DNA of 64,000 nucleotides from Nonomuraea rubra (GTDB lineage: Bacteria; Actinomycetota; Actinomycetes; Streptosporangiales; Streptosporangiaceae). The position numbers and the translations under genes are program-made. Positions within the stretch are counted from its first letter, which is position 1; the number at the start of each line of letters is the position of its first letter. Location of the stretch: positions 11,701,001 through 11,765,000 of the forward strand of contig NZ_JACHMI010000001.1 in the NCBI RefSeq assembly GCF_014207985.1, in the 5' to 3' direction. The notes below the pieces were generated by a model. That model did not search any database, had not been told where the DNA came from, and worked only from the letters and a program-made list of their open reading frames with translations. This document shows, piece after piece, positions 33,288-41,510 of the stretch.

Positions 33288-35098
33288 TCGCGCTCGTCTG
33301 CGGTGCTCTTGCGCCGCCTGGTCAGGAAGAAGGCCGCGGCCCCGACGACCACCACGGCGCCCACGATGCCGGCGATGAGGCCGGTGTTGGAGCCGCCGCC
33401 GGTGCTGCCGCCGGCGACCGCCGCGGCCTTGACGTCCACGGTGTAGAACGGCCAGTAGCCGCTGCCTCCGTACAGCAGACCCTTGTCCTCAGGGATGGGG
33501 GTGATGCTGGTGACCTTGTCCTTGCGGTAACCCTCCAGGTCGTTGGTGTAGTAGATCGCGATGATCGGAGCCTGGGTGTAGAGCCGCTCCTGCATCTGCT
33601 TGAGGAGGTCGATGCGCTTGGGGCGGTCGAGCTCCTTGAGCTGGTCCTGGTAGAGCTTCTCGAAGGTGTCGTCGCAGAAGAACGACTCGGTGCCGCCACC
33701 CTCGCCGCCCGGAGCCGGCCTGCGGCTGCACAGGTGGGTGGCCATGACCTCCTCGGGGTCGGGGTTGACCGACCAGCCGCTGATCGCGATGTCGAAGTTG
33801 CCGGTGACGCCGGTCTCCTCGGTAAACTTGCTGGACTCCAGCTTCACCGTGGTCAGCGTGATGCCGACCTCCTTGAAGAAGGCGGTCAGGTACTCGGCGA
33901 GCTTGTCCTCGATCGGCGTTTCCGTGTGGATCGTGAAGCGGAACTCCAGCTTGCGGTCGCCGTCGGGCATCGTGCGGACGCCGTCGGCGCCCTTCTTGTA
34001 GCCCGCGTCGTCGAGGATCTGGTTGGCCTTGGCGGGGTCGTAGGTGACCTTCGTGTCGCCCGTGGCCTCCCAGAAGAAGTCCTTGTACATCGGCGGCACG
34101 ATGGAGCCGTCGGCGGGCTTGGCCAGGCCGTTCTGGACCTCGTCGACCAGCTTCTGCTTGTCGATGGCGTAGTGCAGCGCCTGGCGCACCTTGACGTCCT
34201 TCAGCGCCGGGTGACCGTCGCCGACCGCCTTGTCGTCGGTGGTGGTGGCGCCGTGGTTGACCTGCAGGTACGCCGCGCGGCGGCCCTGGGTGTTCCACGC
34301 CTCGATGTTCGGGTCGTTCTGGATGGCCTCGAACTCCTGCGGGGTCATCCGGCCGAGCAGGTCGATGTCACCCTTCTTCAGGCCGGCGATCGCGGCCTGC
34401 GGGTTGTCGTAGAAGATGACCTGCAGCTCGTCGATCTTGGGCTTGCCCCGCCAGTAGTTGGGGTTGGCCTGCAGCTTGACGTACTGGTCCTTCTTGTGCT
34501 CGACCGCGATGTACGGCCCGCTGCTCACGGTCGGGTACTTCTCGGCGTCGTAGTTCGCCATGTCCGTGACCGACTCCCAAGCGTGCTTGGGCATGATCGG
34601 GACCGGGTTCTCCAGCATGGACGCCTGCGGCGCCTTCAGCTTGATCGTCAGGTCCTGGCCGCTGGCGGTGACGCTCTCGAAGTTCTCCACCGCGGGACCG
34701 TTGGCGGTCTTGGCGGCCTCGTCGGTCATCATCTTGTTGAACGTCCAGGCCGCGTCGTCGGCCGTGACGGGCTTGCCGTCGGACCACTTGGCGGCGCGGA
34801 TCTTGAACGTCCACGTGAGCCCGTCCTCGGACGTGGTCCACGACTCGGCCAGGTCGGGGCTGGGCTGCAGCGTCTTGGAGTCGGGCACCGTCAGGTAGCC
34901 GTACATCCAGCGGTGGATCGACGTCGAGACCAGGCGGACCGCGAGGAAGGGGTTCATCGAGTCCATGGCCTGCGTCGCGCCGACGCGAAAGACTTTCTTC
35001 CCCGCCGCCGGATCTTGGGCAAGGGCGGCCGTAGTGCCCTGACCGGCCACTAATAGCGCGACGCCCAGTGCAGCCAGGCGTGCGAACCATCTCCTCAT
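33284..35098 (-). CDS. oligopeptide-binding protein with C-terminal membrane anchor
   Basis: A 604-residue family-5 solute-binding protein, first gene of the operon. Residues 1-27 form a Sec signal (RWFARLAALGVALLVAG, cleavage after ALA) with no lipobox Cys. The SBP_bac_5 body runs from about 40 to 555, with DLAESWTTSEDGLTWTFKI and LRQALHYAIDK-like VRQALHYAIDK. It ends in a Gly/Ser linker, a hydrophobic helix at about 572-593 (AGIVGAVVVVGAAAFF) and an RRRK tail. Actinomycete relatives usually attach through an N-terminal lipid, so this anchor is notable. Two cysteines (CSRR, FFCDD) are present. Confidence 0.92.
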   Translation of the reverse strand: MRRWFARLAALGVALLVAGQGTTAALAQDPAAGKKVFRVGATQAMDSMNPFLAVRLVSTSIHRWMYGYLTVPDSKTLQPSPDLAESWTTSEDGLTWTFKIRAAKWSDGKPVTADDAAWTFNKMMTDEAAKTANGPAVENFESVTASGQDLTIKLKAPQASMLENPVPIMPKHAWESVTDMANYDAEKYPTVSSGPYIAVEHKKDQYVKLQANPNYWRGKPKIDELQVIFYDNPQAAIAGLKKGDIDLLGRMTPQEFEAIQNDPNIEAWNTQGRRAAYLQVNHGATTTDDKAVGDGHPALKDVKVRQALHYAIDKQKLVDEVQNGLAKPADGSIVPPMYKDFFWEATGDTKVTYDPAKANQILDDAGYKKGADGVRTMPDGDRKLEFRFTIHTETPIEDKLAEYLTAFFKEVGITLTTVKLESSKFTEETGVTGNFDIAISGWSVNPDPEEVMATHLCSRRPAPGGEGGGTESFFCDDTFEKLYQDQLKELDRPKRIDLLKQMQERLYTQAPIIAIYYTNDLEGYRKDKVTSITPIPEDKGLLYGGSGYWPFYTVDVKAAAVAGGSTGGGSNTGLIAGIVGAVVVVGAAAFFLTRRRKSTADERE

Positions 35099-35246
35099 GA
35101 GTGCCTCACCTTCAGGCAGGGGGGTTCCTGTGTAGAGAAAGGCACACCATACGGAGTCCGCATGTCAACGAGGTGCGGAAAATTGTTTCACCTTCGTTTC
35201 CTTTAGCGGTGTAAATTTTCAGCACCCTTGGCACTACCGTGAGCTG

Positions 35247-35603
35247 GTGCCCCGCCTGCCGACCGCCCTAACCTGCCTCGTGATCGTCGCCTGCGGCCTC
35301 GGCATCCGCGCGCTCTGGGACGGCCCCGTGCCGAAGTACGCCGGTGACGCCCTCTACACCGCGCTGATCTACGCCCTCCTCGTGCTCGCCGTGCCCAGGG
35401 TACGGCCGTGGGTGGCCGCGGCGGTGTCGGCCGGGCTGAGCTGGGCGATCGAGTTCCTGCAGCTCGGCGAGATCCCGGAGGTGCTGCGCCCGGTGCTGGG
35501 CAGCACGTTCAACCCGCCCGACCTGCTCTGGTACGCCGTAGGAGCCGCCCTCTGCTGGCTAGCCCACCATCGACTGCGTGCCGAGCACGCCGAGCAGGGC
35601 TAG
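35247..35603 (+). CDS. DUF2809 membrane protein
   Basis: A 118-residue protein with GTG start and about four membrane helices. The motif KYAGDALYTALIYALLVLA, followed by SWAIEFLQL and GSTFNPPDLLWYAVGAA, is the signature of DUF2809, a small family without assigned function. It is divergent from the ABC operon. It converges with and overlaps the XRE regulator end by 45 bases. Confidence 0.88.
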   Translation: MPRLPTALTCLVIVACGLGIRALWDGPVPKYAGDALYTALIYALLVLAVPRVRPWVAAAVSAGLSWAIEFLQLGEIPEVLRPVLGSTFNPPDLLWYAVGAALCWLAHHRLRAEHAEQG

Positions 35604-36392
35604 CCGTTCGGCGTCCTCCGTGCCGGGCTCGGCCGTGTAGATCATGACGCGCAGGTTGCTGCCCGCCACGCTGAGGAGGTCGCAGTCCAGCGTCAGCGGC
35701 CCCACCTGCGGATGATCGATGATCTTCCGCCCGCCCTCCTGCCGCCCGACGGCCCCCGTGTCCCACAGCTCGGCAAACCGCTCGCTCCTGGCCCGCAGCT
35801 CCCCGATCAGCCGCCTGAGCTGCTGGTCGGCCGGATACTGCCCGGCGGTCGTACGCAGGTCTGCCACCATCATGGCCTCGAAGCGGCGCCGCTCCTCTGG
35901 CGTGTACCTGACCCGGCCGCCCGCCCCGGTGAAGTTGCGCCACACGCCGTTGCGCTCGTTGCCGCGCCATCCGGAGGGGTCGCCCATCAGCGCCGCGTAC
36001 ATGGGGTTGGCCAGCAGCAGCGTCCAGGCCGCGTCGTAGACGCCGACCGGCGTGCCGGACAGCCTGTCCAGCATCCGGTGCACGCTGGGCGGGATGAACG
36101 CGGGCACGGTGTCGGGGCACGGCGGCGCCAGGCCGGCCGTCCTGAACAGGTACGCCCGCTCGTCCGCCGACAGCCGCAGCGCCCGGGCCAGCGCCTCGAC
36201 GACCTGCGGTGACGGGTTGGTGGCCCGGCCCTGTTCGAGCCGGGTGACGTAGTCGGCGGAGATCCCGGCCAGCAGCGCCAGCTCCTCGCGGCGCAGCCCG
36301 GCCGCGCGCCGGTGCCCGCCGGCGGCCAGCCCCACCGTCTCCGGCGTCACCCGGTCGCGCCAGCGCCGCACTGCCTGCCCGAACTCCCTCAT
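35559..36392 (-). CDS. XRE-type regulator with MmyB-like ligand domain
   Basis: A 277-residue transcriptional regulator. Start at 36392, MREFGQAVRRWRDRVTPETV; frames running further upstream are antisense to the SDR gene. The helix-turn-helix covers about residues 30-80 (LRREELALLAGISADYVTRL, QGRATNPSPQVVEALARAL). The rest is the MmyB-like ligand-binding domain (VYDAAWTLLLANPMYAALMG, WRNF). It is divergent from an SDR with a near-perfect 25-base palindrome between them, so it probably controls that gene and itself. This regulator/SDR pairing is common in actinomycetes. Confidence 0.93.
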   Translation of the reverse strand: MREFGQAVRRWRDRVTPETVGLAAGGHRRAAGLRREELALLAGISADYVTRLEQGRATNPSPQVVEALARALRLSADERAYLFRTAGLAPPCPDTVPAFIPPSVHRMLDRLSGTPVGVYDAAWTLLLANPMYAALMGDPSGWRGNERNGVWRNFTGAGGRVRYTPEERRRFEAMMVADLRTTAGQYPADQQLRRLIGELRARSERFAELWDTGAVGRQEGGRKIIDHPQVGPLTLDCDLLSVAGSNLRVMIYTAEPGTEDAERLALLGVLGTQSMVG

Positions 36393-36423
36393 ACGTCCCA
36401 GTCTGCCCCGCCTGACCGGGATG

Positions 36424-36448
36424 TTCCTGGCACTGTCAGTCCCAGGAA
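36424..36448. promoter_or_regulatory. 25-bp palindromic operator for the XRE regulator
   Basis: TTCCTGGCACTG, then T, then CAGTCCCAGGAA: an inverted repeat with a single mismatched position, centred in the 102-base gap between the divergent xre and SDR genes. Likely the binding site of the MmyB-like regulator. Confidence 0.75.
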
Positions 36449-36494
36449 AACCGGACGAATGGCTACTCCCGGAGCCCCGCCGCACGCTGGAGAC

Positions 36495-37202
36495 ATGACC
36501 ACGACACTGATCACCGGAGCGAACAAGGGACTCGGCTTCGAGACCGCCCGCCGCCTCGTCGAGGCCGGCCACACCGTCTACCTCGGCAGCCGCGACGCCG
36601 GGCGCGGCCGGGAGGCCGCCGACCGGCTCGGCGCGCGGCTGGTCGTCCTCGACGTCACCGACGACGCCTCCGTGGCCGCCGCCGTGCGCGCCGTCGAGGC
36701 GGGCGGCGGGCTGGACGTACTGATCAACAACGCCGGCGTCGAGGGACGGACGGCGGACGGCGGCGTGATCGGCGCCGCGGAGGTGACGGCCGGTGACGTG
36801 CGGACCGTCTTCGAGACGAACGTCTTCGGCCTGGTCCGCGTCACGCACGCCTTCCTGCCCCTGCTGCTGCGCTCGGCCGCCCCCGTCATCGTGAACCTCA
36901 GCAGCGGCCTGGCCTCGCTCGCCAGGGTCGCCACCGAGGGCACCCCGACGTACGCGTACCCGGGGGTCGCCTACCCGGCTTCCAAAGCGGCGGTGAACAT
37001 GATCACCGTGCAGTACGCGAAGGCGTTCCCCGCCATCCGCGTCAACGCCGTGGAGCCGGGCTTCACCAAGACGGACCTGAACCACAACACGGGCATCCAG
37101 ACCGTCGAGGAGGGCGCCGAGATCATCGTGCGGATGGCCCAGGTCGCCCCAGACGGCCCCACCGGCGGCTACTTCGACGCCGCCGGTCCGCTGCCCTGGT
37201 GA
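36495..37202 (+). CDS. short-chain dehydrogenase
   Basis: A 235-residue classical SDR starting MTTTLITGANKGLGFETARR (cofactor motif TGANKGLG). NNAG is in LDVLINNAGVEG, catalytic Ser in IVNLSSGLASLA and the pair YPASK in GVAYPASKAAVN. The C-terminus is short and ends FDAAGPLPW. Substrate unknown. The upstream palindrome and divergent XRE gene indicate regulation by that protein. Ends 2 bases from the convergent copper-chaperone gene. Confidence 0.92.
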   Translation: MTTTLITGANKGLGFETARRLVEAGHTVYLGSRDAGRGREAADRLGARLVVLDVTDDASVAAAVRAVEAGGGLDVLINNAGVEGRTADGGVIGAAEVTAGDVRTVFETNVFGLVRVTHAFLPLLLRSAAPVIVNLSSGLASLARVATEGTPTYAYPGVAYPASKAAVNMITVQYAKAFPAIRVNAVEPGFTKTDLNHNTGIQTVEEGAEIIVRMAQVAPDGPTGGYFDAAGPLPW

Positions 37203-37203
37203 C

Positions 37204-37470
37204 CTAGTGGCAGCCGCCGCTGCCGCAGCACGACGACCCGCTCACCTGGGGCAGCAGCTCGACCTTGCCGGCCAGCTCGTAACCGGCCTCGGCCACCGCG
37301 GCGTCGATCAGCGCGGCGTCGACCGGCGCCGCGCTGGTCACCGTCACCGCCCCGGACGCCAGATCGACCTCGACCCCGCTCACACCGCTCACCTTGCCGA
37401 CCTCCTCGGTCACGGCGCTCACGCAGTGGCCGCAGGTCATGCCCTCCACCTGGTACGTCGCGACAGTCAT
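37204..37470 (-). CDS. CopZ-like copper chaperone (HMA domain)
   Basis: An 88-residue heavy-metal-associated protein. The start at 37470 gives MTVATYQVEGMTCGHCVSAV with the metal site GMTCGHC at residues 10-16. The fold continues through VEVDLASGAVTV and AGYEL. Unlike standard 68-residue chaperones it has a C-terminal tail with three more Cys and a His (SGSSCCGSGGCH), a possible second metal site. A CsoR-type operator lies 40-54 bases upstream. No copA or csoR gene is adjacent in this window. Confidence 0.92.
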   Translation of the reverse strand: MTVATYQVEGMTCGHCVSAVTEEVGKVSGVSGVEVDLASGAVTVTSAAPVDAALIDAAVAEAGYELAGKVELLPQVSGSSCCGSGGCH

Positions 37471-37509
37471 GGTCACACCCCTCACTCTCGTCTCTCCTGA
37501 CACCCAATA

Positions 37510-37524
37510 TACCCCCTAGGGGTA
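37510..37524. promoter_or_regulatory. CsoR-type copper operator
   Basis: TACCCCCTAGGGGTA, with the TACCCC/GGGGTA arms that actinomycete CsoR repressors bind, lies between the copper chaperone and the divergent PfpI-like gene. On the minus strand TATATT, a good -10 candidate, directly overlaps it, so repressor binding would block the chaperone promoter. Confidence 0.8.
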
Positions 37525-37586
37525 AAGAAGCATACATCCGGCGGCCATGGATAGAGGGGGTGAGAACAACAAGGGAGGGCAGTCAC

Positions 37587-38129
37587 ATGCTGGACGGCAA
37601 GACCATCGCCTTCCTGGTCGCTCCCGAGGGAGTCGAGCAGGTCGAGCTCACGGAACCGTGGAAGGCGGTCAAGCAGGCCGGTGGCACGCCCCGGCTCGTC
37701 TCGACCGCCTCCGGACAGGCTCAGGGGTTCAACCACCTGGACAAGGCGGACACCTTCGCCGTGGACGACACGGTGGACGACGTGGACGCGGCCTCCTTCG
37801 ACGGCCTCGTCCTGCCAGGCGGCGTCGCGAACCCCGACTTCCTGCGTACGGTGCCGCAGGCCGTACGGTTCGTCCGGGCCTTCTTCGACTCGGGCAAACC
37901 GGTGGCCGCCATCTGCCACGCGCCGTGGACGCTGATCGAGGCGGACGTCGTACGCGGCCGGACCCTGACGTCCTGGCCCAGCCTGCAGACCGACCTGCGC
38001 AACGCCGGGGCGACCTGGGTGGACAAGGAGGTCGTGGTCTGCACGGAAGGCCCGAACACGCTGGTCACCAGCCGCAAGCCGGACGACCTCAAGGCGTTCT
38101 GCCAGGCGGCCACGGACGCCTTCTCCTGA
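37587..38129 (+). CDS. DJ-1/PfpI-family protein
   Basis: A 180-residue protein with a strong GGGAGGGC ribosome site. The catalytic Cys is in PVAAICHAPWTLIEAD, with an upstream Glu in FLVAPEGVEQVEL and FDGLVLPGGVANPDFL completing the PfpI-type site. The family includes proteases, glyoxalases and deglycases, so the activity is open. Divergent from the copper chaperone across the CsoR site, so it may share copper control. A hairpin at 38137-38170 follows. Confidence 0.9.
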   Translation: MLDGKTIAFLVAPEGVEQVELTEPWKAVKQAGGTPRLVSTASGQAQGFNHLDKADTFAVDDTVDDVDAASFDGLVLPGGVANPDFLRTVPQAVRFVRAFFDSGKPVAAICHAPWTLIEADVVRGRTLTSWPSLQTDLRNAGATWVDKEVVVCTEGPNTLVTSRKPDDLKAFCQAATDAFS

Positions 38130-38136
38130 CCCCTGC

Positions 38137-38170
38137 GGTGGTCTCCTCCCGGCCGGCGGGGGAGACCACC
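38137..38170 (+). terminator. hairpin terminator after the PfpI-like gene
   Basis: GGTGGTCTCC pairs with GGAGACCACC (10-base stem, 14-base loop) beginning 8 bases after the stop codon. Confidence 0.65.
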
Positions 38171-38225
38171 ATTCCGCCTGACGAGATCGAAACCCTCCTG
38201 TAACGCCTTGTCCCCTGGAAAGAAA

Positions 38226-38243
38226 TGGTCTAGACGTAGACCA
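38226..38243. promoter_or_regulatory. palindromic operator before the APC permease
   Basis: TGGTCTA-GACG-TAGACCA is a perfect inverted repeat 36 bases before the permease start. The half-sites TGGTCTA and TAGACCA resemble those of GntR-family DasR sites but are spaced 4 bases apart rather than forming the compact TGGTCTAGACCA. A GntR-type regulator is the likely ligand; this is inference. Confidence 0.6.
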
Positions 38244-38279
38244 AAAGGAGCGTCCTCCGCGCCCCCCAGGGAGACCTCA

Positions 38280-39809
38280 ATGACCACTGAAGAGGATTCC
38301 AGGCGACTGGCCGAGCTCGGCTACAAGCAGGAGCTGGCACGCACCTGGAGCGGATTCTCGAACTTCGCCATCTCCTTCTCGATCATCTCCATCCTCGCCG
38401 GCTGCTTCACGACCTTCGGACAAGCGTGGAACAACGGCGGCCCCATCGCCATCTCCTGGGGCTGGCCGCTGATCTCCCTGTTCATCCTGATCATCGGTTT
38501 CTGCATGTCGGAGCTGGTGTCGGCATATCCGACGGCGGGCGGCATCTACTGGTGGGCCGCCAAGCTGGGCAAGCCGATCCACGGCTGGCTCACCGGCTGG
38601 CTCAACCTCATCGGCCTCATCGCCGTCACCGCGTCGGTCGACTACGGCTGCGCCACGTTCCTCAACATCACCCTGAACCGCCTGACCGGCGGCGCCTGGG
38701 AGGGCACTCTCCCGCAGGCGTTCCTGCTCTTCGTGATCATCCTCGCGCTGCACGCGCTGATCAACATCTACAGCCACAAGCTGATCTCGCTGCTGCAGAA
38801 CGTGAGCGTCTGGTGGCACGTGGCCGGCGCCGCGATCGTCGTCGCCATCCTGATCTTCGCCCCGGAGAGCCACCAGTCGGCCGACTTCGTCTTCTTCGGC
38901 ACCAACAACAACTCGGGCTTCGGCGACGGCTCGGACGGGCTGCCCTTCTGGCTGTACGTGCTGCCGCTCGGCTTCCTGCTCACCCAGTACACGATCACCG
39001 GCTTCGACGCCTGCGCGCACGTGTCGGAGGAGACCCAGGGCGCGGCCAGGAGCGCGGCCCGCGGCCTGTGGCAGTCGATCTTCTACTCGGCCATCGGCGG
39101 CTGGATCCTGCTGCTGTCGTTCCTGTTCGCCGCCACGAACGTGGACGAGCTCAACAACCAGGCGGGGTTCGTCGGCGCCATCTTCGAGACCGCGCTGTCC
39201 TCCCCGCTCGCCACGGCCATCTTCGCGATCTCCACGATCGGCCAGTTCTTCTGCGGGATGAGCTGCGTGACCTCGATGTCCCGGATGACGTTCGCGTTCT
39301 CGCGCGACGGCGCCGTCCCCGGCTGGCGCCTGTGGTCGAAGGTGGACCGCAACCGCACCCCCGTCAACGCGATCATCGCCGGCTGCGTGGCCGCCGCCCT
39401 GATCACGCTGCCCGCCCTGTACGCCCCTCCCGGCCTGACCACGCCGGTCGCCTTCTACGCCGTCGTGTCCATCGCCGTCATCGGGCTCTACCTGGCATTC
39501 CTCATCCCGATCTGGCTGCGCCTGCGCATGGGCGACGCCTTCCAGCCCGGCCCGTGGACGCTCGGCAAGAAGTACAAGGCGCTGTGCTGGATCGCCTGCG
39601 TCGAGATCGTGATCGTCTCGATCTACTTCATCATGCCGTTCTCGCCGGCCGGCGTGCCCGGCAACGCCGACTTCACCTGGACGTCGGTCAACTACGCGCC
39701 GATCGCCGTCGGGGTGGTGCTGATCGGGATCGCGCTGTGGTGGGCCCTGTCGGCCCGCCACTGGTTCACGGGACCCCGCCGTACGGTCGACGAGGTCCCC
39801 ATCTCATGA
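38280..39809 (+). CDS. APC-superfamily amino acid/amine permease
   Basis: A 509-residue transporter with about 12 to 13 membrane helices, importing an amino acid, GABA or choline-like amine. The start MTTEEDSRRLAELGYKQELA is preceded by GGGAGACC. N-terminal family block: WSGFSNFAISFSIISILAG, then MSELVSAYPTAGGIYWWAA, with YTITGFDACAHVSEET in the middle and FCGMSCVTSMSRMTFAFSRD later. This pattern is the bacterial amino-acid permease of the GABA/choline transporter-like branch. It stands alone, with a palindromic operator upstream and a strong hairpin downstream. Confidence 0.92.
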   Translation: MTTEEDSRRLAELGYKQELARTWSGFSNFAISFSIISILAGCFTTFGQAWNNGGPIAISWGWPLISLFILIIGFCMSELVSAYPTAGGIYWWAAKLGKPIHGWLTGWLNLIGLIAVTASVDYGCATFLNITLNRLTGGAWEGTLPQAFLLFVIILALHALINIYSHKLISLLQNVSVWWHVAGAAIVVAILIFAPESHQSADFVFFGTNNNSGFGDGSDGLPFWLYVLPLGFLLTQYTITGFDACAHVSEETQGAARSAARGLWQSIFYSAIGGWILLLSFLFAATNVDELNNQAGFVGAIFETALSSPLATAIFAISTIGQFFCGMSCVTSMSRMTFAFSRDGAVPGWRLWSKVDRNRTPVNAIIAGCVAAALITLPALYAPPGLTTPVAFYAVVSIAVIGLYLAFLIPIWLRLRMGDAFQPGPWTLGKKYKALCWIACVEIVIVSIYFIMPFSPAGVPGNADFTWTSVNYAPIAVGVVLIGIALWWALSARHWFTGPRRTVDEVPIS

Positions 39810-39825
39810 ACGCTGCAGCGTGAAA

Positions 39826-39858
39826 CCGGTGGGTACGGCGCGATGCCGTACCCACCGG
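39826..39858. terminator. perfect 14-bp hairpin between convergent genes
   Basis: CCGGTGGGTACGGC pairs fully with GCCGTACCCACCGG around the loop GCGAT, between the APC permease stop (39809) and the peptidase stop (39864). It can serve both directions. Confidence 0.85.
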
Positions 39859-39863
39859 ACGGC

Positions 39864-41387
39864 CTACCAGGAGAGCTTGTCCGTCGGCCAGGCCGGCTTC
39901 GTGCTCTTGAGCTTGAGCGTCTCCGCAAGCGTGCCGACGGCGCAGCGCGTGCCGTGCGCGGGCACCTTCAGCGAGATCAAATACTCGTCGAAGATGTCCG
40001 TCTGGCACTTGTCCTTGCCGTAGATGCGGTGGCCCCAGCCCTCGTACGTGAGCAGCACCGCCTTGGAGCCGAGCTGGCGGGCGGCGTTGGCCGACCAGAT
40101 CCACGGCGTGGCCGGGTCGTGCAGCGAGTTGCCGAGCAGCAGCGGGGCGTCGCCCGTGTACTTGAGCGCGTGCGGCGGGTTGGTGGTCGGGTAGTTCATG
40201 CAGATCGGCAGGTCGTCGATCGGGTACGGGTGGTACCGCGTGTCCGGCGCCAGCGTGCTGGACACCTTCATGAGCGCCGCGTACTCGGCGTAGCTGCGCA
40301 CCTTGAGGTTGTAGTCCTGGCAGAGGATGGCGGTCGGCAGGTACGCCACGTCGCCCTCCACGGGGCCGCGGCCGGGCAGCGGGGGCACCCACTCCGGCTC
40401 CGGGCCGCCGTTCAGCCAGTTGATCGTCTGGCTCAGCGTCTGCCAGTCGGGCCCCTCGTTGCCCAGCGCGGCGTTGTAGATGACCTGCAGCTCGGTCATC
40501 TTCGTGCCGGTGCTCGGGTAGACGAGCTCGCCGCGCCGCGCCTTCTCCAGCAGGCCCTTCCAGATGGCCCGGATGTCCTGACCGTGCAGGACGCAGCTCG
40601 GGTCCTGCTCGCACCAGCCGACGAACTGGTCGAAGGCGTCCTCGACGGCGAGCGCCTCGGTGGACAGGAAGCCGGCGACGCCGAGGCTGTGGTCCATGTT
40701 GCTGTCGAGGCCGAGCGCGCGGACGCGGCCGGGGAACATCTCCGCGTACATCTGGCCGATCAGCGTGCCGTAGGAGATGCCGTAGTAGGTCAGCTTCTCC
40801 TCGCCGAGGGCGGCGCGCAGCGCGTCCAGGTCACGGGCCACGTCCTTGGAGTCGACGTGGTCGTACAGCGGGCCGGTGCGCTCGCGGCAGTCGGCGTGCA
40901 GCTTCTTGGTGAACGCGTTCCAGGCGTCGAAGTCGGCCTGGCTCTTCATGACGGTGTGCGGCATCTGGTTGTACACCGACGCCGAGCAGATCACCGGGTT
41001 GCTGCGCCCCACACCCCGAGGGTCGAACCCGACGATGTCGAACCGCTTCTGCAGCTCATCGGTGAACCAGGTGGCGCCGTACGCGGCCTCCACGCCGGAG
41101 CCGCCCGGACCGCCCGGGTTGATCACGAGCGAGCCGATGCGGGCGGCCGGGTCGGTGGCCTTGCGCCGGGCGACGGCGATGTCCACGGTCGGCCCGTCGG
41201 GCTGGGACCAGTCGATCGGGACGGTCAGCTTGCCGCACTCGGCGGTGGGCTCCTCCTCGCAGGGCGCCCAGGTGATCGTAGGTGCCGTCTCCGTCGTCTT
41301 CGTCGTCTCCGCGCTGGCGGGCGAGACGGACGACAGCGTCGCCATCGCCATTAAGGCGGCGGCGAGCAGGGAAAACCTTCTTCGCAC
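39864..41387 (-). CDS. secreted tripeptidyl aminopeptidase (alpha/beta-hydrolase)
   Basis: A 507-residue exported peptidase of the SlpD/TAP family, removing tripeptides from protein N-termini outside the cell. The GTG at 41387 has GGAG 5-6 nt upstream and starts a Sec signal (VRRRFSLLAAALMAMATL, cleavage near SASA/PASA). Oxyanion segment INPGGPGGSG, nucleophile in TYYGISYGTLIGQMYA, Asp in LLLGNSLHDPATPW and His in YEGWGHRIYG. The C-terminal TAP domain carries the typical cysteines. The longer frame to 41444 lacks a signal-like start. It lies alone between the hairpin and lipB. Confidence 0.93.
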   Translation of the reverse strand: MRRRFSLLAAALMAMATLSSVSPASAETTKTTETAPTITWAPCEEEPTAECGKLTVPIDWSQPDGPTVDIAVARRKATDPAARIGSLVINPGGPGGSGVEAAYGATWFTDELQKRFDIVGFDPRGVGRSNPVICSASVYNQMPHTVMKSQADFDAWNAFTKKLHADCRERTGPLYDHVDSKDVARDLDALRAALGEEKLTYYGISYGTLIGQMYAEMFPGRVRALGLDSNMDHSLGVAGFLSTEALAVEDAFDQFVGWCEQDPSCVLHGQDIRAIWKGLLEKARRGELVYPSTGTKMTELQVIYNAALGNEGPDWQTLSQTINWLNGGPEPEWVPPLPGRGPVEGDVAYLPTAILCQDYNLKVRSYAEYAALMKVSSTLAPDTRYHPYPIDDLPICMNYPTTNPPHALKYTGDAPLLLGNSLHDPATPWIWSANAARQLGSKAVLLTYEGWGHRIYGKDKCQTDIFDEYLISLKVPAHGTRCAVGTLAETLKLKSTKPAWPTDKLSW

Positions 41388-41510
41388 AGTGCTCCAATCT
41401 TCAGTCGATCCCCCCGTCGGGGCGTGCGACCAAGATTGGATCATCGCCTAAGTTCAAGCATGAACGGGGAGAAATGACAAGATTTCCTCCCTGAGGATGA
41501 CCTCCGCCGG

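Noticed and set aside
37510..37524. Reading TACCCCCTAGGGGTA as a hairpin terminator
   Set aside because: Position upstream of two divergent genes and match to CsoR sites favour an operator. The stem would have almost no loop.
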